DNA of 64,000 bases from Aliirhizobium wenxiniae (GCF_014201355.1 NZ_JACHEG010000010.1:62001-126000); one strand, 5' to 3'. Positions 1-8,848 are shown, counted from the stretch's first letter. Program-made: numbers and translations. Notes: a model not told the origin generated them from the sequence alone.

Positions 1-1
1 T

Positions 2-244
2 CAGTCTTTCGTACGCAAGCTGACTACCGACCATCAATCTTTCCTGATCGTAAAAGCAGTGACCTCACTTGCTCATGGCCTTGGGCTGAAGCTTGTCGCT
101 GAGGGTATTGAGAAAGAAGAAGAGCGGCGGATTCTTGCCGAGTTGAAGTGCGAGGAAGGACAAGGCTACCTGTTCGGTAGACCGCAGAGTGCTGAAGAAA
201 TTATGCAACAGCTAGCAAGCTTGAATAACACTGAGGCTGCCTGA
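2..244 (+). CDS. EAL-domain (c-di-GMP phosphodiesterase) protein, C-terminal part
   Basis: Only the last 80 residues are in the window; the gene enters from the left edge. The reading frame opens at base 2 with a QSFVRKL segment, then VAEGIEKEEE and a GQGYLFGRP motif, which are the last conserved blocks of EAL domains (cyclic di-GMP hydrolysis in the cytoplasm). Whether the EAL catalytic glutamate and a GGDEF domain are present cannot be seen. The family assignment is firm; activity is unknown. Confidence 0.9.
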   Translation, partial: QSFVRKLTTDHQSFLIVKAVTSLAHGLGLKLVAEGIEKEEERRILAELKCEEGQGYLFGRPQSAEEIMQQLASLNNTEAA

Positions 245-975
245 CTGCTAACGGAACTCTGAAGATGGGCATGATCCAAAGATACTGCGATCGAAAAATG
301 ACTTGAGCCCACAGCGTGCTTGATGGCGTTCGAACCATCGACCCGCCGAAGCAAGGTAGCGAGACCAACGAAGCGGCAGGAACACACCAGCTAGACGTGA
401 TCGCTACCGAAAACAGGTTGCTACTTCTGGATCTGACACATACCTCCAAAAGGGAAAGTGCCAACAGGCCAGGCCGTCAGAAACAGCGAGATCCCAAGCC
501 GAACTCAGCGCCATCGCGGACCGCCGCTACGTCTGAGATCGCTAGGCACAGCTAGATACTCACTTGTCTAAGGCCCGCTGTCGTCTTGAGTGCCGGCTTC
601 TCATCCCCCGCAGGACCGCATCAGAGGTGAATAGATCAACCGATTCCGCCTGCCCATTCCGTGCCTTCGGTCCCGAGCGTCGAACTTTCGCGATCGAAAA
701 CGGTCTGTTGTCATTGCAGAGCGAAGGACGTTGACCGGTATCAAACGCATGAGTATTCCCATTCGAGAAGGGGATCACATGACACAATCCAAAAGGACGC
801 TCACTGCGCGCGTGCGTATTCCGATAACCGTCTGAGGACCTTCCTCGTGCAGTCGACGATATGACCCCTGCCGACCAGATGCCGACCAAGGACGATGATT
901 TTCTGAAAGCTGCGTCACGTGCCAGCAATTTCGGCCGGTCGTAACCGGCAATGCGCCTTCTATTAGGGATACGGA
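245..975. other. Intergenic region without a supported gene
   Basis: The stretch holds only short open frames in both directions with no recognisable domains. A tiny ORF at 778-834 has a fair ribosome binding site (AGAAGGGGATCAC before ATG), and another runs 861-944. Neither resembles anything I know and I do not call them. Confidence 0.5.
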
Positions 976-1364
976 ATGAAGGTCTTTATCTACGGTACCC
1001 TAAAGCGCGGGTTTGCTCTGCACGACAAGGGCCTCAAATCGTCACGGTATCTGGGCAATGTCGTCACGGCTGTCCCCTATCCTCTCTACATCGCCGGAAG
1101 TTTCTTCGGCCCAATCACGCTCGATAAACCCGGAGACGGGCTGCCGGTAGAGGGAGAGCTGTTCGAGGTGTTGGAGGACACCCTCCCGAAGTTGGATGAA
1201 CTCGAAGACGTCGGTCAAGAAGAAAGCTTTCGCAGCGCTATCCGCGTATCCGGATCCGGAACGGAGACAGCATATGCTATTTCAAGAGCGAGATCTGGCT
1301 TGACCCCGTTCATTCCAGCTTACTCAGCGACTACCAGGATCGGCGCTTCGTACCGGAGCGATGA
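976..1364 (+). pseudogene. Gamma-glutamylcyclotransferase (AIG2/GGCT-like) gene, frameshifted
   Basis: The N-terminus VFIYGTLKRG is the GGCT-like signature and VEGELFEV carries the expected catalytic glutamate. The starting frame drifts into nonsense after about residue 99. The frame opening at 1275 continues the family sequence (CYFKSEIWLDP, then QDRRFVPER) and stops at TGA 1362-1364. One base lost near 1273-1275 explains this. The stop in the restored frame overlaps the next gene's start as ATGA, as expected of translationally coupled genes, so the restored frame is almost surely ancestral. A sequencing error is the alternative. Family members act on gamma-glutamyl amines or peptides. Confidence 0.75.
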
Positions 1365-1663
1365 GCGTGAGCCACCTGATCCAGATATTTCTGCCTTTCA
1401 ATGTCGGGGACGCGCGTCAAATGATCGAAGCCGTTGAGAGCGAGCTGCTCGACCGGTTTGGAGGGGTGACGCTCAACATAAATTCGCCGGCCAAAGGGCT
1501 ATGGGACAGCGGCGCGGGTGTTGAGCGCGACAAGATCATCGTCGTGGAGATCATGACTGAGGAGCTCGACCTCGGGTGTTGGCATAATTATCGTCAGCAA
1601 TTGGAGCGGACTTTCGATCAGGACGAGATATTGATCCGAGCGGCCCAAGTGAGCCAGCTATGA
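1361..1663 (+). CDS. Hypothetical protein, 100 aa
   Basis: The ATG overlaps the TGA of the repaired upstream GGCT-like frame (ATGA), so the two were probably co-translated. The soluble protein has a plausible alpha/beta composition and no signal peptide or membrane segment. I do not recognise the family. It may be a partner of the cyclotransferase-like gene, which is inference from position only. Confidence 0.6.
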   Translation: MSVSHLIQIFLPFNVGDARQMIEAVESELLDRFGGVTLNINSPAKGLWDSGAGVERDKIIVVEIMTEELDLGCWHNYRQQLERTFDQDEILIRAAQVSQL

Positions 1664-1695
1664 GAGACGGTGGCTAGAAGCGGAAAAAATCGAAC

Positions 1696-1721
1696 GGAAC
1701 CGATAGCGCTTTGAAGGAGTT
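1696..1721 (+). promoter_or_regulatory. EcfG-type promoter upstream of mscS
   Basis: GGAAC at 1696-1700, 18 bases, GTT at 1719-1721 (AGTT as the -10 box). The consensus for the alphaproteobacterial general stress sigma factor is GGAAC-N16/17-CGTT. The -10 lies 28 bases before the mscS ATG. Confidence 0.6.
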
Positions 1722-1748
1722 GGCGCGTGCCACTCCAAAGGAGCTATC

Positions 1749-2555
1749 ATGGAAGGGACTGCCAACACCGCCGCCGCAACTCAGACCGCGTTTAGCCAGC
1801 TAGGAGCTCTGGCGGTCCATTATGGGCTCTCTTTCATAGGCGCGATCGTCCTGCTTGTCGGTGGCTGGATCCTGTCAGGCTTTATCAGCCGCTGGGCCTA
1901 TAAGGGTTTATCTCGCATCCATGGGATCGACGAGACGCTTGCTCGATTTTTTGAGAAAGTCATTCATTACGGCTTGCTCATTCTCGTTTTCGTGATGGTC
2001 CTGGGTCAGTTCGGCGTTCAGACCACGTCCATCATCGCCGCGCTCGGCGCCGCTGGTTTGGCGATCGGACTTGCGCTTCAGGGCACACTGCAGAACATAG
2101 CAGCCGGGATTATGCTGCTCGTTTTGCGCCCGTTCCGGGTTGGCGAATATATCGAGACGTCCAGCGTCAAGGGTAAGATCGTGGATGTAGGCCTGTTCGC
2201 AACCGAGCTTCGGACCAGCGAGGGCCTCTATCTGATGGCACCAAACTCAACGTTGTGGAACACGCCGATTGTCAACCACAGCCGCGAGCCCGATCGTCGT
2301 CAGGAGCTTTCTATTGCAGTCGGCAATGACGTCGACGTCAGGGAGGTAAAAAACACCCTCCTCGAAATCGTCAACGCGGACGATCGTGTCAAGAACCAGC
2401 CGGCACCCCGTGTCTATTCCGACGATCTTAGCGCCGACCGAACCACCCTGAAGATCGAATATTGGGCTAAAACGAGCGACTGGACCGAAACTCGGTACGA
2501 CATGATCGACGCTTTAAAGGGCGGTCTCAGTTCGAGAGGCATCGCTATCAAATAG
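1749..2555 (+). CDS. mscS: Small-conductance mechanosensitive channel, MscS family
   Basis: 268 residues, the usual size for a minimal MscS. A first membrane helix spans about residues 24-46, a second about 67-90. The pore-lining TM3 is rich in Gly/Ala (GAAGLAIGLALQGTLQN, about 101-117), followed by the beta domain (FRVGEYIE; MAPNSTLWNTPIVNHSR) and the alpha/beta C-terminal domain. The channel sits in the inner membrane and releases solutes on hypo-osmotic shock. The GGAGCTATC sequence before ATG is the ribosome binding site. An EcfG-type promoter directly upstream suggests general-stress control (inference). Confidence 0.93.
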   Translation: MEGTANTAAATQTAFSQLGALAVHYGLSFIGAIVLLVGGWILSGFISRWAYKGLSRIHGIDETLARFFEKVIHYGLLILVFVMVLGQFGVQTTSIIAALGAAGLAIGLALQGTLQNIAAGIMLLVLRPFRVGEYIETSSVKGKIVDVGLFATELRTSEGLYLMAPNSTLWNTPIVNHSREPDRRQELSIAVGNDVDVREVKNTLLEIVNADDRVKNQPAPRVYSDDLSADRTTLKIEYWAKTSDWTETRYDMIDALKGGLSSRGIAIK

Positions 2556-2606
2556 CACCGCGGCCCCCCGTGACGCCCTTGCAGCGACGTCACCGGATCC
2601 TGGACG

Positions 2607-3837
2607 TCACTCGGCCTCGTCATGCTGGAATGAACCATCGCGCCGAGCGTCGTCCAAAGCAAAACGGCGACAATGTTCAAGGTACGCCGCCTCGTGGACC
2701 GCGACGAGGTCTACGACAGCATTCCATAACCACGACGGGGCTTCAAGCGACGACTGTCTGGTCCGCTCCAATTCCGCTTTCCAGCGTATACGGTCGACCG
2801 CGTTTAACTGCCGAGAATGCGCTACGCCGACTACACGAGCGAGAAACTCCGCAACCGTGACCGCCTCTTCCTGGCTCAACGTTTCGATCTCGATCTTCAA
2901 ATCTTGCGGTAGCAATTCACGGACAAAAACCGACCGCTCCAGCAATCGGCCGGAAATCATTCGTGAGCCCAGAAACGGCGACAGCTTTTTTCGCCCCTTG
3001 CTTAACGCGTCCGGCGGGATCCAAGGGCATTTCTGCGGTAGGATCGCTCGGCGCGGCCGGCGCCGTCGCCTCTTTCACATCCATCAGGCAATAGCGCCCA
3101 CTTTTTCCTTTTCCGAATTGAAGGAGCACGGCTATTCGCAGCCGACCAAGCGAGCTGCATCCCTTGCGCCAATAAGCGGCGTCCTTCACGCGAACCCGCT
3201 CGTCGCTCCCGCTTCTAAGTGACGCAACAAGCTGTTTCGCCTCCTCGCTCGAGAAGAACCTTTTTACCTCGACGGTTTCCTTTTCAGACAGAGGCCAAAA
3301 CCGAGATCCAAGGGGGAGGACAGCGTCTCCTTCGATCCGTTCGTCCGCAAGATGCTTCCATGACCTGCGAGACGCGACATGCATTGTGTGTCGTACGACA
3401 TCGGGCACTTCGATTTCACTGTGATCACTGGCAGCGCCCGGCTCGAACGCGGATGTATAGCCTTCCACCATCTTTTCGATCATCAATGCAGTGATGACGC
3501 CTGGCAGGTCTGAAGAACGAGCAGCCATCGCAAGCGATAGGCCGAGACGCACCAGGTCATGAGCGGGGTTGCCGATGACCGTCTGGTCGAGATCCCGGAT
3601 CTGAATGGCAAGCTTGCCGTTCCCGTTTCCTATCGGGCCGAGATTTCCAACATGACAGTCGCCGCAGATCCAAATCGGCGGGCCATCCGGCAATTCGACC
3701 CTGTCGGTCTGTTGCAGCCATTCGTAGAAACGTCGCGTGCTACCGCGCATATAAGCATGCGCCGAGGCAGCCATTTTCCGGTTTTTATGATTAAGGAGAA
3801 GGCGAAGGCGGTCCTGCGGCTCGACTATGGTTTTCAT
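2607..3837 (-). pseudogene. DUF2252 family protein gene, frameshifted at a homopolymer
   Basis: The first part reads from ATG 3837 and carries the DUF2252 blocks AYMRGS, ICGDCHVGNLGP and DLDQTVIGNP (a kinase-like fold, function unknown). The frame is lost at a run of six T (2986-2991; six A in the sense strand). With five, the protein continues KKLSPFLGSRM into the second half, FVRELLPQDLKIEIE to the stop near 2607. Both halves together give a full-length family member of about 410 residues. One extra base is enough to explain the break. It is a true mutation, a slippage site, or a sequencing error. Confidence 0.8.
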
Positions 3838-3885
3838 GAAGTTTCCAAGGCAGAACGCACTCCGCCAGTAAGGTAAAATCTTGCT

Positions 3886-4344
3886 TTAGCGAGTGATGCC
3901 GAACAGGAACCCAATCGCACCCGCGATCGCGAGCGACTGCCAAGGTTTGTCGCGGATGATATCTCGTGCTCCATCGAGGCGATCGTTCAACCGGCCCACA
4001 ACCTGATCCTTCAACTCAATGCCTGCATTTTCGGCCCTGCCCTGAAGGCTGAGCAACTCATCCTTCAACGCGGCGATCTCGTCCTCTGCGAAGCTGGTGC
4101 CTCTCTCGCGGGCTCGAATTGTTTCCAAAGCTCGGTCAACTAAGGGCGCGGAAACCGTCGAGTTTGCATATGGCTCAGCTGCTGGTGACCTTTGACCGGT
4201 GACGGTGCTGGAGATCGAAACAGGGTCTGACGCCGGGAAGGTATTTTCCAGACCTTCCTGTAGTTCGGTTCTCTCTCCTCGGCCGGCGTGCGCTTTCTCG
4301 TTTTCGAACGCGATCACTGCGGGTGATTTTGGATCCTGTGGCAT
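3886..4344 (-). CDS. DUF883 (ElaB/YqjD-like) membrane-anchored protein
   Basis: 152 residues. I start at ATG 4344, preceded by GGAGG at the right distance, instead of the ATG 12 bases upstream. The N-terminus has the LEN-FPASDP motif seen in rhizobial stress-induced members. A helical middle (about 70-130) is followed by a DKPWQS block and a single C-terminal membrane helix with small residues (IAGAIGFLFG), the hallmark of ElaB/YqjD. Relatives tether ribosomes to the membrane in stationary phase; that role here is inference. A divergent EcfG-type promoter lies directly upstream. Confidence 0.85.
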   Translation of the reverse strand: MPQDPKSPAVIAFENEKAHAGRGERTELQEGLENTFPASDPVSISSTVTGQRSPAAEPYANSTVSAPLVDRALETIRARERGTSFAEDEIAALKDELLSLQGRAENAGIELKDQVVGRLNDRLDGARDIIRDKPWQSLAIAGAIGFLFGITR

Positions 4345-4366
4345 GACAACCTCCATTTTTCACATC

Positions 4367-4392
4367 AACTCGCCGGAGCGGACGTCAGTTCC
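4367..4392 (-). promoter_or_regulatory. EcfG-type promoter for the DUF883 gene
   Basis: On the minus strand GGAAC (4388-4392), 18 bases, GTT (4367-4369). It sits back to back with a second, plus-strand match six bases away, so one short spacer serves both divergent stress-type genes. Confidence 0.6.
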
Positions 4393-4397
4393 GCTCC

Positions 4398-4422
4398 GGA
4401 ACGAACGCTGTAATTTCCCGTT
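4398..4422 (+). promoter_or_regulatory. EcfG-type promoter for the zinc metallopeptidase
   Basis: GGAAC (4398-4402), exactly 16 bases, CGTT (4419-4422): a full consensus match 28 bases before the ATG at 4451. Confidence 0.75.
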
Positions 4423-4450
4423 TGATGGTGTCATTCGAAAGGATAAAGCC

Positions 4451-5347
4451 ATGGAATGGAAGGGTCGTCGTCAGTCAGACAACGTGGAAGACCTCAGAGG
4501 TTCTGGAGGCGGGTTCGGTTCACGTGGCGGTGGCTTCAGGATCCCGATTGGAGGCGGCGGGGCTCGTGGCGGCGGGTTGGGTATCGGCGGTATCGTCATG
4601 ATCCTGATTGTTTGCTGGATCACCGGCATTAATCCACTGACACTTCTCTCAGAAGGCGGAATGGAATTGCCCGGCACTCAGCAGGAAACGGTTAGCGGCA
4701 CGCCGGCGAACGACGAGACGAAAGCGTTCGTTCGAACGGTCCTGGCAGAGACGGAGGACACATGGAACAACGTGTTCAAAGCGAATGGCGCTGAATATCA
4801 GGAGCCGGCATTGGTCCTGTTTTCAGGCCAGGTGCAATCGGCCTGCGGTTTTGCCTCGTCTGCATCTGGTCCGTTCTACTGCCCACAGGATCGAAAGGTC
4901 TATCTCGATACAGCTTTCTTCCGCCAGCTTGACCAGCAGTTCGACGCCGCAGGAGATTTCGCGGAGGCCTATGTTGTCGCGCATGAGGTCGGCCACCACG
5001 TCCAGAACCTCCTTGGCGTCCTGCCTCGTTTCAATGAAGCTAGGAAAAGAATGAGCGAGGTCGAAGCAAACCAGATGTCCGTGCGCGTCGAGTTGCAGGC
5101 AGACTGTTTTGCCGGTGTCTGGGGTAAGCAGACCGATCAAAAGGGGCTGCTTCAAGGCGGCGATCTCGAAGAGGCTCTCAATGCTGCTCAGCAGATTGGC
5201 GACGACACGCTGCAGAAGCGTAGTCAGGGCTACGTCGTGCCCGAATCGTTCAACCACGGAACGTCGCAGCAGCGCGTGGCCTGGTTCAAGCGTGGCTTCG
5301 ACACCGGTGACATGAAGGCGTGTGATACCTTTTCTAGTCCTATCTGA
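4451..5347 (+). CDS. Neutral zinc metallopeptidase, YpfJ family
   Basis: 298 residues from ATG 4451 (GAAAGGA upstream); the longer frame to 4199 overlaps the divergent gene and is rejected. Order: MEWKGRRQSDNVED start typical of the family, a glycine-rich linker (about 20-46), one membrane helix (about 49-66), then the periplasmic domain. HEVGHH (about 178-183) is the zinc motif and the downstream ELQADCFAG supplies the third ligand. The protein is therefore an anchored periplasmic peptidase of unknown substrate. The consensus EcfG promoter points to general-stress expression. Confidence 0.93.
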   Translation: MEWKGRRQSDNVEDLRGSGGGFGSRGGGFRIPIGGGGARGGGLGIGGIVMILIVCWITGINPLTLLSEGGMELPGTQQETVSGTPANDETKAFVRTVLAETEDTWNNVFKANGAEYQEPALVLFSGQVQSACGFASSASGPFYCPQDRKVYLDTAFFRQLDQQFDAAGDFAEAYVVAHEVGHHVQNLLGVLPRFNEARKRMSEVEANQMSVRVELQADCFAGVWGKQTDQKGLLQGGDLEEALNAAQQIGDDTLQKRSQGYVVPESFNHGTSQQRVAWFKRGFDTGDMKACDTFSSPI

Positions 5348-5408
5348 AAACGGTCTTGCCGGTCCTGATCCATGACCAAAATGCGAATGACAAACCGCAG
5401 GAGGAATT

Positions 5409-5759
5409 ATAGGTCAGGCCGAACGTATCGCTAAGTTTGAGGAAACCACGCGCGCAGCATTCGAAACCATCCTCCTCATTGAAGACGAGCCCTTCATCCG
5501 GTTGGACGCCGTTGACGCTCTCGGCGATGCCGGTTTCGAGATGCTCGTGGCCTCTTCCGCTTGTTCATATGACGGGATCGTCGGGCGGTTTGGCCCTTAA
5601 ACACAAGATCAGATTGGAAGGCCTACTGTCGGGGGGGGTATTGCGTCGGGGTTGGCGCGGTCTTCTCAAGCCGGTTTGCCCCGCCAGACGCTTTTCTTCG
5701 AGAAGCCCTACGACTATTCTCGCATCATTGGAGCGGTTCGCCAGTTGGCCCGGCCGTAG
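5409..5759 (+). pseudogene. Response regulator (CheY-like receiver) remnant
   Basis: After a good AGGAGG site the expected start codon reads ATA (5409-5411). The frame continues into ILLIEDEPFIR, the acidic-pocket end of a receiver domain, up to about residue 50, then stops at TAA near 5600. Further on, a different frame has FFEKPYDYSRIIGAVRQLA ending at TAG 5757-5759, the conserved lysine and last helix of the same family. The middle, with the phosphorylated aspartate, is lost or scrambled. Start-codon loss plus internal rearrangement mark it as dead. Confidence 0.8.
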
Positions 5760-5840
5760 GTGCCGCAACGGCAATGAACCTTCGAGACGAAACCGCATGC
5801 CCTTCGGCAGAAACTCAAGCGTGGTTTTGTCGCGGAAAGC

Positions 5841-6301
5841 GTTTTTAGTCTGACTGATTCCGCTGGACGATGAGCTGCTTGCTGTGACGTCCGTCGATGT
5901 CTTTCCGAAAACAGCCATGAACGGTGTGAGTGGCATCACGTAGTTCGAGTTGATGGTGACAACAAACCGCTTTCCGTTTGCTGAGGTCGTCGTTGTGACC
6001 GAGGCAATCGTCGCCTTTAAAATATCGTCGGCATCGCCAGCGGGAAGAAGGTGTTTTATTTGTCCTTTAAAAAACGTAAGAGCGAGCTCCTCGCCGCCTC
6101 AGACGTCGCGTTGGGATCACGCGCAAGAGATGTAGCAGCTGCCAGGTCCGCAGCATCGGTCGCCTCTTGCAGGTTTCGTTTCGAGACCATTATGTTCGAG
6201 ATATCGAGTGCAAGACCTGCCGCTCAAAATAGCACAGGTAGCAGAACCGCTGTGAGGATTGCGAAATTACCTCTCCGATCCGCCAGCAGGCGCTTCAACA
6301 C
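5841..6301 (-). pseudogene. TadG/TadE-like pilus assembly protein remnant
   Basis: From GTG 6301 (GGGGA upstream) the minus strand reads LKRLLADRRGNFAILTAVLL, a TadE/TadG N-terminal membrane anchor. An in-frame TGA follows, then AAGLALDISN and LQEATDAADLAAATSLA. A frame change leads to GKRFVVTINSNYVMPLTPFM and FGKTSTDVTAS, which are also typical. The match ends abruptly at a KNAF segment where the family would continue into a von Willebrand A domain. Nonsense, frameshift and truncation show it is inactive. Confidence 0.8.
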
Positions 6302-6537
6302 GATATAGTCCCCATCAAAGTAGATGTCCCTAATATTACAACAAACTTAAAAAGGCTTGAGACTAAGCGGGCTTATTTATGCCAACCGCCCAGTCACGGT
6401 TTGTGAATTAGCGGCCCGAGAGGTGTCTGAGTAGTAAATATGACCTGGCAGCACGCATGCGATTTTAAGTAATAGATAAAGATAGGTCGATTTCTTGCGA
6501 AATAACTCGATCAATATCTTTTAATCGTCTGGTTCCG

Positions 6538-6561
6538 TTGAAGGGATGTGAACCTGCGACC
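6538..6561 (-). other. tRNA 3'-arm-like fragment, copy 1
   Basis: The minus strand reads GGTCGCAGGTTCACATCC followed by CTTCAA, resembling a T-arm with GGTTC. A nearly identical stretch lies at 12891-12914 and a more distant one at 31772-31803. No full cloverleaf can be drawn. It may be a scar of tRNA-targeted integration (inference). Confidence 0.35.
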
Positions 6562-6568
6562 AGCGATA

Positions 6569-6598
6569 TGATCTGATCTGATCTGATCTGATCTGATC
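6569..6598 (+). repeat. Pentanucleotide tandem repeat, TGATC x6
   Basis: Six perfect head-to-tail copies of TGATC in a non-coding stretch directly next to the tRNA-like fragment. Such arrays arise by replication slippage. Apart from this array the region 6302-6781 shows no gene I can support. Confidence 0.9.
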
Positions 6599-6781
6599 TA
6601 AGTAGAATCGGCAAATGGTCAATCAAGTGGCAACAGTTGAATTGAGGCAGATTTAGGCTGTCGTTTTCGCAGTCAATTAAAGTTTAGTCATCTGGATGAA
6701 GTGGTTGGCTATCGCCGACCTTTTACGAGTGAAATCACCTCGCCTAAGCTACAGGGCTCCCGCAAACGGCCATCCTAGGGC

Positions 6782-7003
6782 CTACTCCCAAAATGATGCG
6801 TCCTCAGTGGCGTATTTCTCTGGCGTTCCGCCATCGCTCACGTAAACCGACCAATAGCTAGGAGCGACATCGGCAGCGTAGCCACCCGGATCGCGACCGA
6901 ATGGCAGCCTGCCGTCCCGAAAGCCAATGGCGATCACCGCCCGGATGAAGCGGTTCCTGAATTGATCTTCAGTCAGATCAGGATAAATTCGCGCGTGCGT
7001 CAT
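6782..7003 (-). CDS. Small hypothetical protein, family A copy 1 (73 aa)
   Basis: I start at ATG 7003 (MTHARIYPDL); a TTG 15 bases upstream is less likely. The acidic, aromatic small protein shares most of its length with the protein at 9322-9516: FR-RF--AV, G-LPFGR-PG-Y, VA-SYW, SDGGTPEKYA, ED--FW. The conservation between two copies on opposite strands shows both were under selection. The family is unknown to me; no signal peptide or membrane segment is present. Confidence 0.7.
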   Translation of the reverse strand: MTHARIYPDLTEDQFRNRFIRAVIAIGFRDGRLPFGRDPGGYAADVAPSYWSVYVSDGGTPEKYATEDASFWE

Positions 7004-7265
7004 GCTGCTGAACCGCAATCCGATAACACGAGAACGTCAGCAATCCGCGACCTCTGACTTCCGACTAGCGAGGTGCCCCCAAAGACTAGGTCGACTGCGG
7101 CTTTGAAACTCGCCATTCGAACGCTCTCCGCTTCAAGGAGGCAAGCTTAGCCGTTTTGCAGTAGCTTATTCCACTGGGTACGGTGGCGTACATTTGGTCG
7201 GAGATCGTGGCAGCTTCGCGGTCCAGCATCAATTAGGTTGATGGAGCGACTGGCTGACCGATATC

Positions 7266-7805
7266 TCAGCGCCTGCGGCAGAATAGCGACAGGCCAGCAC
7301 TGAGCAGGCGCGGCGCCGACCAAAATGTGTCTGAGACGGGACGCTTGACGCTGATCTCGGGAAGCGTCTCGACGGGATTGATCGGGGCAGGAACAAGCTC
7401 TTCCTTTGTCGGGGCAGCTCGCATCCCCATGCCCCACTCGAAGGCGGGGACGTAGCCGCCTTTTGGTTTGGTTATTACAACCGGTTCGCCTGGACCGGAG
7501 ACAAGATAATAGTGCTCGATCCCCCGCCTGATCCGTCCGGCTTCTATGCGTACCGCTGGATCAGACTGCGCATCGAAGTTGCGCCTCCCGAATAGAGCAG
7601 CGTCCCTATCTCCGCGCTGAAACGCTTCGACCGCTGCGATCTCGAGTTTGTCGAGTTCTTCCGCATCCGCTTCAATCTTTCTCAGTACGTTGGCCTCGGC
7701 CTGTGGCAGCCCTTTTCATAAGAGTCGCTCTGTCGCCATTTCCCGGCGTCGCTCACTCTCCTCGTCGGCGCAGAATGCGTTGAGATGACGTTCTTCGCTG
7801 CGCAT
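7266..7805 (-). pseudogene. Remnant of a signalling protein with N-terminal DNA-binding-like domain (adenylate cyclase/TPR type)
   Basis: Reading the minus strand from ATG 7805, an in-frame TGA interrupts after 29 codons. The same frame continues through FDAQSDPAVRIEAGRIRRG and VVITKPKGGYVPAFE, followed by a proline-rich linker and a degraded membrane segment before TGA 7266-7268. These blocks are the N-terminal domain of large rhizobial proteins annotated as adenylate cyclases or TPR regulators. The catalytic or repeat C-terminal part is absent. Nonsense plus truncation make it a pseudogene. Confidence 0.7.
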
Positions 7806-8097
7806 CACGAACAGCCTCGCTCGTCGGATCGGACCTCCGCGCCAAGTGCGAGCTCTTCCGCCATACTATCCAGTGTCAGATGTTCTTCGACCGCGACGCT
7901 TCTTCGACCGCGCTGCGGGTTGACATGATGAAGGCCCCGCCGGAAAAAGCCGTCAAAACGACCGTAACCTCGTAAGCCCAGTTGTTTGTCCTTTGCAGCA
8001 TTGAGATCCGCTGATTTAGAGGGAACTAAATAGAACCTGCATTGTTTGAAGGGCGCGATCAGGCTTGAACCACCTGATCCACCTCCAGAAGTCGCTG

Positions 8098-8135
8098 GTA
8101 CAGGTCCAATCTCCTCCATTCGATTGGACCTGTAC
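8098..8135. repeat. Perfect 14-bp inverted repeat
   Basis: The arms 8098-8111 (GTACAGGTCCAATC) and 8122-8135 are perfectly complementary with a 10-base spacer. There is no T-run, so it is not an ordinary terminator. It could be an operator or a recombination site. It covers the ATG of a minus-strand open frame (7805-8119) that I do not trust as a gene. Confidence 0.8.
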
Positions 8136-8167
8136 GTGCCGCTTTAGAGTTTCCCCGAACCTCAACT

Positions 8168-8190
8168 AGACCCGCTCGGCGGGTCTTTTT
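8168..8190 (+). terminator. Intrinsic terminator
   Basis: AGACCCGC-TCG-GCGGGTCT, a perfect 8-bp stem with a 3-base loop, followed by TTTTT. No plus-strand gene ends just before it, so it may close an unannotated short transcript or be left over from a lost gene. Confidence 0.85.
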
Positions 8191-8440
8191 GTTCTGCCTG
8201 ATGATCGGAAAATCTTACTAGCTTAACATCTCGCGAACGCTTGTGGACGAAGCGTGGCTATCACCGGAACAGAATGCTCAAGCAAAGTCTGAACGGTACG
8301 CCAGCGTACATTCAAAAGAGGAGTTCGACACTCTATCAGGAAAGGATTATATACCAACTATCGTTACCAACCGGGACCGTTGGCGGTGGCGACTGAGGGT
8401 TACTAAGTGCGCTCGCCTTCGAAGAAGAGAGAGGAGCGTC

Positions 8441-8848
8441 ATGCCTTCTTCCTTAAACGACAACAGCCATTCTCGTAGTTTCGACCTGCGCCCAATGTTG
8501 CGCGAGTGGGCATCAAGGTTCACACAGGACGCAAATCTCCGAGAGCGCATCGTGGACGCGACCATCTTTAAAGTCGCAGACGCGCCCGAGCGACTTAGTG
8601 GCTCATCCATCAGGAGATCGCTCTACAAGATCGTCGTTCGGACAGCGCAGGAAACTGTTGCGTCGATAGACCGGCGCAAGGGACCACTCGATGTAGAGAT
8701 GTATCCGGACGGCGAGTTTTACGTTGTGCGCTTGGCAGACGGCCAAAAGTCTGAAGAGATGAAATTCATCAGCGAACGATCAGCGCGCAAGTACCTGAGA
8801 ACACTCAAGCGGCGGTCTGTGATCACTCGGAAGGCGAAGCCCAATTAA
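8441..8848 (+). CDS. Small hypothetical protein, family B copy 1 (135 aa), sigma-region-2-like N-terminus
   Basis: I start at ATG 8441 (GAGGAG upstream), matching the length of its paralogue at 10548-10958; the frame is open further upstream. Shared pattern: DLRPML--WA-R-T-DA-LRE, then IRRS--K--VR-A-E, then RKGP-DVE-YP-GE-Y-VRL, then a K-RS tail. The first 65 residues recall region 2 of ECF sigma factors (helix, T-D-A, LRE--V-AT, then the W/L--I helix). That similarity is my reading, not a database result. No region 4 is present, so it would not be a working sigma factor. Confidence 0.7.
   Translation: MPSSLNDNSHSRSFDLRPMLREWASRFTQDANLRERIVDATIFKVADAPERLSGSSIRRSLYKIVVRTAQETVASIDRRKGPLDVEMYPDGEFYVVRLADGQKSEEMKFISERSARKYLRTLKRRSVITRKAKPN

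Noticed and set aside
4199..4450. Extended N-terminus for the zinc metallopeptidase
   Set aside because: It would overlap the DUF883 gene and the divergent promoters; the ATG at 4451 has the ribosome site and family-like start.
7805..8119. 104-codon minus-strand open frame beginning in the palindrome at 8098
   Set aside because: It has a Gly/Ser-rich start and Arg-rich end without domain or ribosome site; kept only as context for the palindrome.
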